From: Glandiceps talaboti
Lineage: Eukaryota; Hemichordata; Enteropneusta; Spengelidae
Reading direction: 5' to 3'
Length of the DNA: 64,000 nucleotides
Assembly (NCBI RefSeq): GCF_964340395.1
Contig: NC_135549.1
Coordinates: 18,609,842 to 18,673,841 of the forward strand
Position numbers and translations under genes: made by a program. This document shows, piece after piece, positions 39,216-64,000 of this stretch; position 1 is the first letter of the stretch; each line of letters starts with the position of its first letter. The notes under the pieces are model-generated. The model had not been told where the DNA came from and did not search any database. It worked only from the letters and a program-made list of their open reading frames with translations.

Positions 39216-39325
39216 GCGTGTGTATATTTATGTGCACACGTACACGCGAGTGTGTGTTGTATGTGTGTACATGTGTTGTGTATGTGTGTATACTATGTAT
39301 GCGTGCATGTGTGTGTGTGTGATAC
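39216..39325. repeat. Degenerate GT/ATGT-rich tract
   Basis: Irregular GTGTGTATGTGT runs. They keep several frames open and explain the Cys/Val/His-rich ORFs seen here on both strands. Confidence 0.85.
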
Positions 39326-39707
39326 ATGCGAGTATGTCTGCAACAATTATCAACACAGAAAAAGCATACCTGAATGTGACACCATACAAAAACAACATTG
39401 TGGTGAAAACAATAAAGCACATTGCAGTCTTCAAAGAATTTACAAACAAAAGTTGTTCTTTATTTTTCATATTCTACTAAATTTACATGCATTTATTGTA
39501 CACTTCAAACAATAACCGGACTTTAAAAATTCAACAGTTAATGTGGTTGACTGACTTTCGTCAAATTCTACGCAAACATCAGCAGTAGCACCAGTTTGTC
39601 TGATGAGTTGACGTTTTTTCCTGAAATATCTACCAGCCACACTCTTCATCCACTGTCACCACATTCTTCAATCAATGGACACTTCTCTTGAAAAGCTACA
39701 CATTTTA

Positions 39708-42700
39708 TCAACTCTCTGTTTTTGACTGAGATTCCTTCAAAAGTGTCTCTGATTCTATCAATTCTTTCTCTACAATCACAACAGCCGTTTCAACATATTC
39801 TCTTCCCATTGTTCTGTGAAAGGAAAGACATTGTATTGTTTCATTATCAATACATGTACTGAATGTAGCTTACTGATGGAGACATTTTTCTGACCCCTTC
39901 CCTTGAGTACACTAGAGCAGTCTAGAGGCTATCCGTGGCTTTGAATCACTCTCCACATCTAGAGGAATGAGAAGTCATGAACCTTAACTTAACAAATGAG
40001 TAAACCCAGACCCCTAAATGTAAGAATGATGTAAATTAATTAGAATGCTACACAACTCTTCATGTCAAGGCACCATACTTACACTTCTTCTTCATGCATT
40101 TCAATTCGTTCTCTTCTTTCTCGTCTAAACTGTTCCAGTATATTTTCTCCTGTTAGCATCTGTAAGGACACTATTGATAGACCTACTGGAATTCTGAAAG
40201 GGGAAGATACGGTATAGTTTATCATCAACATCAAACTGCAGACCTCGTATTCTGACATATAAAATACATCCATCAGTAACCATGGCAATAGAGACGAGGA
40301 TGATGATGATGAGGAAGAATGAATATAGCAACTGCATATGGAGAAATTTAAACAGCATTTACATCATCTGTAGGGATGTGGATTTTTTAAAGGAGCTGGG
40401 ATTTGCCAATGTTTTAATTTCAAGGGACATTTGAGTCGAGTCTGTAAGGCATACTGTGTATATATGTAGGGTGCCCTCACCAATGGGCCTACACTTCTAA
40501 AGAGAAGGCGAATGAGAATGGAATGCCACTGCATGTCCTACAAGTTAACATACAAAGTAGTATGATCTCATTAAAATGAAAGGAGAAATATACAACAATT
40601 TTTGATAATAGTAAAATGTATTGTCTTTTGAGTTGAACTCTTCATCGGGTCATATCTTCAAAACATGTTTGTTTGGTTGGTTAAGATAAGTCATTTTTGT
40701 ATTGATTACTTACCCAAGTACAGAGCCCAAGATACCGCCAGCAAACATACCTCTAGGACCTAATGGAATTTTATACATACTACCTGCAACTCCTGTGATA
40801 GTAGTAATAGATCACATATTGTTTATCAGTTAATTAATTGTAACACAAACACTTTACCATCAAGTCATGTCAGCTAATTACATTACATTTTGCAAATGAC
40901 CATTTTCCATTCAAAAGTGGATGCATTCCTATCATTAGTGTTTGTGCAGTATTTGCAGTAGCAGTGGTGTAATTTTCCTATCTAATGTGTGTAACCAGTA
41001 TTAGTAGGTAAAAATCTATTGGGGTTCCCCAGTCATTTTGCCACAGTGTACAAACAACATTGCAGTACAAATGTATGGGAAACTATGCCAGTGGTACCCC
41101 TGGGGGAAACTATGCCAGTGGTACCCCTGGGGGAAACTATGCCAGTGGTACCCCTGGGGGAAACTATGCCAGTGGTACCCCTGGGAGAAACTATGCTAGT
41201 GGTACCCCCAGGGAGAAACTATGCCAGTGGTACCTTCAGGGATAAACTATGCCAGTGGTACCTTCGGGGGGGGGGGGGGGGAACTATGCCAGTGGTACCC
41301 CCGGGGATAAACTATGCCAGTGGTATCTTTGAGGGGGAAACTATGCCAGTAGTACCCCCGGGGATAAACTATGCCAGTGGTACCCCCAGGGGGAAACTAT
41401 GCCAGTGGTACCTTCGGGGGGGGGGGGAACTATGCCAGTGGTACCCCCGGGGGAAACTATGCCAATCGGGTTCAGTATATTGGTAAAATCATGTGATACT
41501 TTAATTTCTCTAATTACAACTCGCAGCCATAATCATAAACTGGAGGAAACTAAGAAACTAAATTTTCACATCACTATATTTGTGATTATATTAATAAATC
41601 ACAAACCTGCAGCAGCAACATAGTTGAATACATCTACTTTATTACGATAGACTGCAATGATTACGTTGCATCCCCTGTAAAATAAAACGATTACTTGACT
41701 TTATTTGTTTGGATATAAGAAAATTGGCTGTTTCTTAATAATATAATAATAATCTTTATTTATACCGGATATAAACACTTGTCTCCCAAGAAGTCCAGTG
41801 AGGGCCATCCCTCATGGGTTCAGTGTGAAAATGCAGGAGGAAACCGGAGTACCCAGGGAAAACCTGCATTGCTCGGTAGAGTCAAACTGAACGACACTCT
41901 TCTTACTTACAATGTTGTAAATTTAATCAAACCCTGAATGGGTTTGAACCCAGACCGGAGTGGGTAAAGAGGCCACTGACACCCCTAATTCTTGTCTCTA
42001 CATGAACACAATGTAGCCATAATATCTGTGGCTTGTACTCATAGTCTTTACTGAATGTGATTCAATATCTTTTCATACGTATATACATGTATGCCATCAA
42101 CTTTAGCCTAGAGCCGTCACCTTGGTAGATTTCAACTATGTATTGTCTGATAACTCAGACAGGACAAAGGTCTAGACTACAGACCAGCTTCTCTCCAATA
42201 TGTAAATAATCTCTATTTTGTAGTGTTACAAGAAAGAATTTTTGATTCTCAGTACCTGCAGTACCTCATCCTAGAGGGTCAAAATAGAACAAGAAGGTCG
42301 ACTTATTCTCACAGGTGCCTACAGTAAGCGGAAGTGATGGTGTCGACCAAGAAATTGAATGTTTGTTATTTTTATGATGCACCTAAGGAGTAATATTTTA
42401 CTTCAGGTATCGTGAATTAAACTATAAGTTCTGTCAAACCTCTGTAAAACTTTCTCTCTTCAAGACCACACTACAACATATATCCATAATGGTGACAATT
42501 GTGTCAGACTGTGTACATTCTGAATACCTACTGAAAAACTGTGGTCAGTGCAGCAACTCTCCATCCCCATCGCCACCCATAACGGATTAGTCCTCGTATT
42601 CCTGCATTGTGGGAATCTCTCTGAAAGCAAACAGGCAACCGAATGGTGAGAACATAAACATCAATATTTAGTTTGACTGATATTTAACATCAGAGTTCAA

Positions 42701-44311
42701 ATTCGTATTATAAGGCAAACTTTTATGAGTCTCAAAAAAAGTACATCTGATGGCAAATTTCAGGACTGTATACAATCATATATTTTCTTGACTTTTTTTT
42801 TTATAGCTATGATTCAATTTATACCATATGCACTTTTACAGTATGACTGTTTTTTTAAATCAACAGTTTTGATAGCTTTTCATTTATACAATATTTTTTT
42901 ACTTCGCTTTCATGTACTGTAAACAGCTAAACTCCTATATCTTGACTGCATGATTTGTCTTCCTCTCATCATGTGACGTGATATGTAATATATCTAAACT
43001 ATTTTGGTGATGAATAGAAAATCTACATTTAAGATTACACATTTTGAATGGATTTGGTAATAAAGACATAAAATAAATCATTACTTACAATAGCATACAC
43101 TCTGTGTTCATACGTTTCTGCTTGACTTTTATCAATGTATCGCTGTCTAAGCCACTTTGACGCTGGCATCCCACCATACACAAACCCAAGAAAAAAAGCT
43201 CCGATTCCATATCGACATACTTGTTTTAATTCTTCAGATAACCAGCCAGTTTCTCTATTTAGATTAAAAGAAAAACAAGGAATAGAAAAAACAAAATTTT
43301 AAAAAATTATATATCATACATTTAATTGGTCTATCATACATCAGTGCTTAATTCCTTAACACATTTTTATAAAAGGAAAGCATCTTTGAGTAACATTGGT
43401 GAGGCAAAATAATAATAAAAAAATATGGCAAGATTAGAAAAAAAATCACAAAGTCACTGTTTGTATGATTGGCAGCCACATGGGCAATACAAGTATATAT
43501 CTGAGTGAAAGTTATCTTCATTGCTGAAATTTGAGAACTATGATAAAACAAACAGTTTCCTTTTGGTTTTAATTGAAATGTTGTTTTTTAGTCATGCAGA
43601 CTCTTGAAGTATGACCATGTAAAGAAAGTATCACCAACACATACATATACACCTTCTTTGAGGACTTAAATTTTCTTTTTAAATTGAATCGACTTGTCAT
43701 TTTTAAGATGTTATGAGGAGAAACAAAATTAAGTACCGTCACCCTAAAGTGAACTGTAAGTCCCAAAGATTACAGAAAATGTTTCCTTAAGACTAACATT
43801 AAAAAAAGTTTAAATTAAAGTCCCAGCTGCTGACATGTATGTGTTTAAACTTTAATTCCACCATCTTTGCTGCTCGATGTGTGATTCGTGAGCCCCTGAT
43901 TAAAAAAAGGTACATAAATAAATAAATTAAAAAAAAACAACTGCAGGGCACAACAATTTTGTTTGGCCACAGGATCATAAAGGAAGGGTCAACAAATCTT
44001 GCACGGTTGCAGGGATGTTAAAATCAATTTGGGGTGTTGATTATTTATCACGAGAAATAGAAAAAATGTGAAAGAATTGAGATTGTACAAGATCATAATC
44101 ATATAACTACTGACTGCACATTACAGTAATAGCAAATACAACACATAATTCTGTATACGAGGGTAACTTATCCTCACCTTCCCTTGAATAATTGTTTCAC
44201 TGCAGGCCAGCCATCTTCTACCTTCTCAGTTTTGTGATCACTATTTAAGTCTTGCAAGGCTCCGGTGCTTTGGTTAAGTTCTTTCTCATTTGGATGTATC
44301 GATGGAGACAT
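39708..44311 (-). CDS. TIMMDC1: TIMMDC1, complex I assembly factor (7 exons)
   Basis: A mitochondrial inner-membrane protein of the Tim17/22/23-like fold that helps build the membrane arm of respiratory complex I. Coding exons: 44311-44178, 43254-43089, 42620-42532, 41674-41607, 40792-40714, 40193-40083, 39813-39708. Phases match throughout and give 250 residues (human 285). Family motifs: ETGW near residue 46; GFVYGGMPASK; QRYIDKSQAETYEHR; RGLIRYGWRWGW; VYRNKVDVFNYVAAAGVAGS; PLGPRGMFAGGILGSVLG; then IPVGLSIVSLQMLTGE and a basic/acidic tail. Exon 6 has two overlapping donors (GTGTAAGT). The second keeps a 35-residue extension; the first would stop after a few codons, so the second was chosen. 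The C-terminal exon is the least certain part. Confidence 0.93.
41077..41465. repeat. 26-bp minisatellite in TIMMDC1 intron 4
   Basis: About fourteen units of GAAACTATGCCAGTGGTACC plus CCTGGG-type ends. Unit length varies because of G runs, including a 15-G run near 41264. It is not coding. Confidence 0.93.
41735..41985 (-). mobile_element. tRNA-derived SINE with a V-domain-like core
   Basis: On the minus strand, a tRNA-like head carries a B box GGGTTCAAACCC (complement of 41940-41951). It is followed by a core reading GGTTTTCCCTGGGTACTCC and GGTTTCCTCCTGC (41836-41865), which resembles the central domain of V-type SINEs. It ends in TATAAATAAAGATT and an ATT-rich tail at about 41735-41765. 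It lies in TIMMDC1 intron 3, in the same orientation as the gene. Confidence 0.65.
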
Positions 44312-44928
44312 GTTGATTGTGTAGAGCAACTCGGCTTATTTTTATACAACTCGTTTGCTCTACTCTCAAAAATATTAAAATTATTCTGCAAATTTAGAAT
44401 AGAAGTTACAGAAGTTCATCACAACATCATCACGATCATCGACTCTGTTTGTCTGGATTCATTTCTAGCAATACGGTTACCACTAAATTAATACAATTTC
44501 ATCCACAAATATCGATAGTAAATACGACGTTGTTAGTCCTCAAAATATGAGGATATTGTCATCAACATACACACCGGCTTACAAAACATGTGTGAGGGGT
44601 CATTTGTGGGTCAAAGGTTGCAATGTTTGACCTGATCATGTCATCAAGAAAAAGTTTCCAAACGATTTTTTAAAAATCTTCATGGACCTACACATACTTT
44701 AAAAAAATCCTCGCTGATACTATGGATATCAGGAATGTCAAACGTTTTAAAAAGAGAATGGAAATAATTACTCATGGGCAATGCATTGTGGGATTAATAT
44801 TATAACGTCGCCATTTTGGATGCTTTTTAGCTGTGTTCGTACGTACGGCCTCGAGGTACATACCAGACTTGGCTAGTTATCCAAATGTGTGTGAATTCCC
44901 GTGTAGAAGTTTAGATTGAATTAAGTAG
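44312..44928. promoter_or_regulatory. Divergent promoter TIMMDC1 / RBM5-10 and probable non-coding exon 1
   Basis: The TIMMDC1 start is at 44311 on the minus strand. On the plus strand, a strong donor GTAAGTTT at 44929, preceded by a GC-richer stretch, suggests a non-coding first exon of about 44830-44928 that splices to 46637, four bases before the RBM5/10 ATG. Just upstream lie a ZNF143-like site (44776-44796; minus strand TAATCCCACAATGCATTG) and a YY1-like site (44808-44818; minus strand CAAAATGGCGA). Both are typical of TATA-less housekeeping promoters. Exon limits are inferred. Confidence 0.5.
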
Positions 44929-45468
44929 GTAAGTTTGCTACGTTTTACCAGAAAAAAAAAGGTGAAGGTATAAAATGGATTTTATGTAAATATACCGATT
45001 TCTGTGCTAGCGCTGTGTTGACCTTGATCCCGCCGTTAACATTGGTACGTACGTTCAGGTACACACTCGAGCTCTCAGTTGCAATGTTTGGATTGTCGTG
45101 GGAAACCATTTTCTGTGTAGAGATCTACATTGTTTGTTTTTTGAAGAAAGGGTCAAAATATTAAATTAATTACAAATATCTGTTGTTATGGATAGACAAA
45201 GAATGGGAGTTTGACGCGCGTCATGTGTTCATTTCGTTCTGGGCATTGAAACATTTCGGATCTAGGGCTCATCAATGACAGATGGCAAACAAACAGCCGG
45301 ACGTACATGTACGTAGTAGGGCACTCCTTTTGCAAGTGTCATTTGCATAAACAGAAACCATCCAGCGCGGAAGTTCAGGCTTTGCCTTTTCGCTGTTACA
45401 GACAAGTATAAATTGTCGTCGACTAGTATTAATTTTACTATATTTTAGTGATACTGGTGCTAGCATAG

Positions 45469-46278
45469 GTACTCGAATCGGTGACGGATCACTTCGTCCC
45501 AATTTCAACTCGTCCCATTTCAACTCGTCCCACTCAACTCGTCCAATTTTCAACTCGCCCCAATTTCAACTCGCCCCATTTTCAACTCGCCCCAACTCTT
45601 TACAATATAATTTACCTGTGTATATATGAAATCGAAGCTAGTAGTACTCAGTTTGGAGGGTCTGTGGTATCTCGTATTCCACTAATGAAGTACCACTTGC
45701 GCTGTAAACACATACTACAATATTTAGTAGCGTTAAGGAGACACGTCTCCAAAACCCGTACGCGCGGAAGTCGTAAGCGTGTCAGTAACTAATATTCTCC
45801 CTGGTTATTATCATTATTTTTTCATATTTGGGTTGTAAAAATTAAGTCCTAATGTGAAAAGTGATATTCCATGATTGAGGAAAGTTGTTGTGCTAGTATA
45901 AGTTGTAGATCTAGAAAACACTTAGCCAAAACCCACACCACTTTCTGCTACGAAATGTTACATTTGCTACGCTTCAATTGGCAACATAGGTAAAATCATG
46001 TAAATGTTTCGGTCCCCGTACTTCGAGTCCATGTATCGTTTCGATTTATAAACGTTTCCTAGTGTTGTTGGGGCGAGTTGAAAATGGGACGAGTTAAAAA
46101 TGGGGCGAGTTGAAAATGGGGCGAGTTGAAATTGGGGCGAGTTGAAATGGGACGAGTTGAAAATGGGACGAAGTGAATCGCAATCACTCGAATCAATGTG
46201 TGATTTAAAAAAAATAAATACGTATAGTAAATAATATACATATTTTTTTAAAAAAATCATATAGATTGATTCGAGTGC
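45469..46278. mobile_element. Small MITE interrupted by a fold-back element
   Basis: The right part (46186-46278) begins ACTCGAATCAATGTGTGATT and ends GATTGATTCGAGTGC, an inverted pair. The left tip (ACTCGAATC at 45471-45479) has been separated from it by a 706-bp insertion. An uninterrupted relative at 62649-62759 shows the original organisation. Confidence 0.7.
45480..46185. mobile_element. Foldback-like element with tandem-repeat inverted arms and 9-bp duplication
   Basis: The left arm (about 45485-45596) is made of about seven degenerate units of TTTCAACTCGCCCCA / TTCAACTCGTCCCAT. The right arm (about 46067-46180) is the same array inverted. Between them is about 470 bp of non-coding spacer. 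The element is flanked by perfect 9-bp direct repeats ACTCGAATC (45471-45479 and 46186-46194). Long inverted repeats built of tandem units together with 9-bp target duplications are the defining structure of Drosophila Foldback elements. There is no transposase ORF, so it is non-autonomous. Confidence 0.85.
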
Positions 46279-46640
46279 CCGTGGGTACTAGTGGTAGGTT
46301 GAGATTGGAGTTACACAGAATCCTATTCTCGCCATTGGACAAATCTATAAAGTAGAGTTTTATTATTTACTTATTTATTTGACCTTGTTTAATGAGGGTA
46401 GCCTGGTAAAATCTGAAAGGAGTTTATCTCCCCCAGGGCCCTCAAAAATGTAACAAAAATGTAAAATACAACATTCACATGCAAACATGTTAAAAGGAAA
46501 TAAAACAGCATTTAAAACAACAAAGATACATGTTAAAATTAAGAGTTAAAAATTCAAGAGTACATGTATGTCATGGATGTGGTGAACTTTTGTTTTTGTT
46601 AATCTCAATTCTCATATCTTTTTGTATAAATTACAGCGCC

Positions 46641-58177
<11,537 letters not shown>

Positions 58178-58736
58178 ATGATGGAATGACTTGACTTTCA
58201 TTTTATCGTATAACTGCCATCAAGTGACCGACATGACGGTACGAGTATACTGGATGGAGACTATAAACACAGAAACTGTGTGTGGAATATGGATCAGATT
58301 TACTACAACCCAATACAGCTGGAAAAGAATGTTTTTTTTTTCTAACTTTCAAGCCTGTGTACTTTACTTTTTATTTTTTGTGCTTTTGCTGGATGAGAAA
58401 AGCATTGTATATATGAATCTTATAACAGATATAACAGTTTCATGTCATATTTAAAGTAAACTGTACATTATTTTAAACAATGTGTGTGTGTGTGTACTTT
58501 ATTTTAAATGAATCCTCAGCACAAGCATACTTTATGATGCTTGCACTGAGTCGATGTAAGCTGTTTTGCCCATCTCATTAACTTTACTATTACACTCCAA
58601 CCTCAACCCCCATGCAAGTTGCAAATACACGCAGCTATGTTCATGAAAACAAAATGTATTTATTTACTATTTTGGTATTTACAAATACAATAACAGCTGT
58701 GTTTACTTCAAAACAAACAAAATAATAGAGCAGGAT
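58178..58736. other. Convergent 3' ends of RBM5/10 and MRPL46
   Basis: Only 559 bp separate the two stop codons, so the 3' UTRs must be short or overlapping. It contains a small TG microsatellite at about 58480-58495. I see no additional gene. Confidence 0.6.
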
Positions 58737-62961
<4,225 letters not shown>

Positions 62962-63176
62962 GTTTTCAGACCCTTCGTCTACTTTCAGTGTAGTGACCCT
63001 TGACCTTATAGAGCACAATTTTGATGACGTATTACACAAACAGCTTAGCGTGGTGGCGCGGTGGCTCTTTCAATGTTTTCACCAATATTGTTGAATTCGC
63101 CGCACTCTTGTATCAGAAGTTATTATTTTTTCACAAAATATATTCTCTCTATTATCGTTTCGTGTAAAAGTCAGAA
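62962..63176. promoter_or_regulatory. Bidirectional promoter MRPL46 / CXXC1
   Basis: Only 215 bp lie between the two outward-facing start codons. It contains a CRE/ATF-like TGACGTAT at 63024-63031 and a GC-rich GTGGTGGCGCGGTGGC patch near 63050-63065. No TATA box is evident. Confidence 0.65.
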
Positions 63177-63533
63177 ATGAGCGACAGCGAATCCAGTATG
63201 TCGGTAAGTTCAGGTTAATGATTCACTCGTACCGAAAATGTTATGGTTCTCTGAAAATTATCTCGCGAGAACTACATCTGACTGTTTGTAATTTATCGTG
63301 TCTTTACCGACCAATCAACTAAATTCACCGAAACGTGACTCTTACGTTATATTCATTTTCTTTACATCATTACAGCAGCAAGCGGAGGTAGCTAAGGCTT
63401 TCAACGTGCTACCAGAGAGACAAGCCAAAGTGGCGTCCATCATGAGTTTGTTTGAGAAAGAACAACAACCATCGCATCAAGACCAGACACTGTACTGCAT
63501 CTGTCGATCATCCGATGTCGAAAGGTTCATGAT
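63177..63533 (+). CDS. CXXC1: CXXC1 / CFP1, CpG-binding COMPASS subunit, 5' end only (2 exons)
   Basis: CFP1 binds unmethylated CpG through a CXXC zinc finger and recruits the SET1 H3K4 methyltransferase to promoters. Only the start is inside the window: exon 1 at 63177-63203 (MSDSESSMS), and exon 2 at 63376-63533, which ends in the first half of the PHD finger (YCICRSSDVERFM, split codon AT|). The PHD start with Cys-x-Cys followed by a Phe-Met is characteristic of invertebrate CFP1. The rest, including CXXC and SET1-interacting regions, lies beyond 64000. The start is the first ATG upstream of a GTAAGT donor, and the phases join. Confidence 0.85.
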
Positions 63534-64000
63534 GTACGTAGTTATTATATCTGTTACGTAGAAAACTTTACAATTTTGTCACTTGTACTTCAGAATTATG
63601 CCAAGTAAACACCGAATTCTGAATTGGGGAATTTGTTATTTTGACTCGATGTATGACATAGCATGTTATTATTTCTAAATGTACTCTGTTGTTGTCATTT
63701 AGGAGGGAATGCGAAATGGGGAGGGGGAAGGGGGGCTAAACTTGTTAGAACCCTGTTGTGTACTTTTTGAAAAATCCATACATGATGTGCAGCCATCCAA
63801 CAATAAGTTACTGTCTCAATATCAGTAATATTAGTGGGAGACATTTGAAATTTGTAACTACCACGAATGAATAAAAAAGAAGAGAGCACATTCTTCTCTT
63901 CAGCATGGGTCCCTAGAAACCCTAGCACTGTAGCAGAAAGTCAGAGTACAAGTTTGGAAATAAAATGCAATGGTTCTGTAATTATAATGTATTAATATTC
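63534..64000 (+). other. CXXC1 intron 2, partial
   Basis: AT-rich intron following donor GTACGTAG. I see no acceptor with the expected PHD continuation before the window ends. Confidence 0.6.

Larger units (their letters stand above)
36211..39707. other. Convergent intergenic region, twinfilin / TIMMDC1
   Basis: The 3' ends of twinfilin (+) and TIMMDC1 (-) face each other across about 3.5 kb. It holds both 3' UTRs, many A/T runs, a short direct duplication and a GT-rich tract. No further gene is recognisable. Confidence 0.55.

Noticed and set aside
39132-39515. 127-codon Cys/Val-rich ORF
   Set aside because: Driven by the GT-rich tract between twinfilin and TIMMDC1.
41019-41486. 155-codon ORF with METMPVVPLG-like repeats
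   Set aside because: The 26-bp minisatellite in TIMMDC1 intron 4, read through in more than one frame.
45481-46260. ORFs with STRPNFNSPHFQLAP-type repeats on both strands
   Set aside because: They come from the tandem repeats in the arms of the Foldback-like element; codon usage and context give no sign of a protein.

Overview
The window is metazoan nuclear DNA. Six multi-exon housekeeping genes have GT-AG introns, long AT-rich introns, and Ty3/Gypsy, LINE, SINE and short inverted-repeat elements. The proteins look like those of a bilaterian invertebrate. I cannot fix the phylum from sequence alone (marine deuterostome or lophotrochozoan are both possible).

Left third (1-17.4 kb). The window opens inside the 5' LTR of a full-length Ty3/Gypsy chromovirus with one uninterrupted 1757-codon Gag-Pol ORF, about 2 kb of non-coding DNA and a 3' LTR. 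The 375 visible bases of the two LTRs look identical. The 3' LTR abuts, in frame, the C-terminal half of a TMEM229-like gene, so the element has split that gene. An intact single-exon TMEM229 paralogue lies 3.2 kb further on in the same orientation. The rest is AT-rich spacer with simple repeats.

Right two thirds (17.4-64 kb). Six conserved genes alternate in strand and form three divergent pairs: DDX20/Gemin3 (-) with twinfilin (+), TIMMDC1 (-) with RBM5/RBM10 (+), and MRPL46 (-) with CXXC1/CFP1 (+, 5' end only). Start codons within pairs 1 and 3 are 354 and 215 bp apart. The second pair shares about 0.5 kb of promoter DNA ahead of a probable non-coding first exon. I rebuilt exon structures codon by codon; phases match at every junction except the first MRPL46 intron. 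Functions: SMN-complex helicase, actin-monomer/capping protein, complex I assembly factor, splicing regulator, mitoribosomal subunit, and CpG-binding SET1/COMPASS subunit.

Introns hold most of the unusual structure. The twinfilin gene contains a tRNA-derived SINE tail-to-tail with a 5'-truncated LINE, a TA-flanked MITE, and a 245-bp fold-back element with perfect 9-bp target duplications. RBM5/10 intron 1 holds a 706-bp Foldback-like element, with inverted arms built of ~16-bp tandem repeats and a 9-bp duplication, nested in a small MITE whose uninterrupted relative lies at 62.65 kb. MRPL46 intron 1 holds that relative, a perfect 21-bp hairpin and a 177-bp imperfect palindrome.
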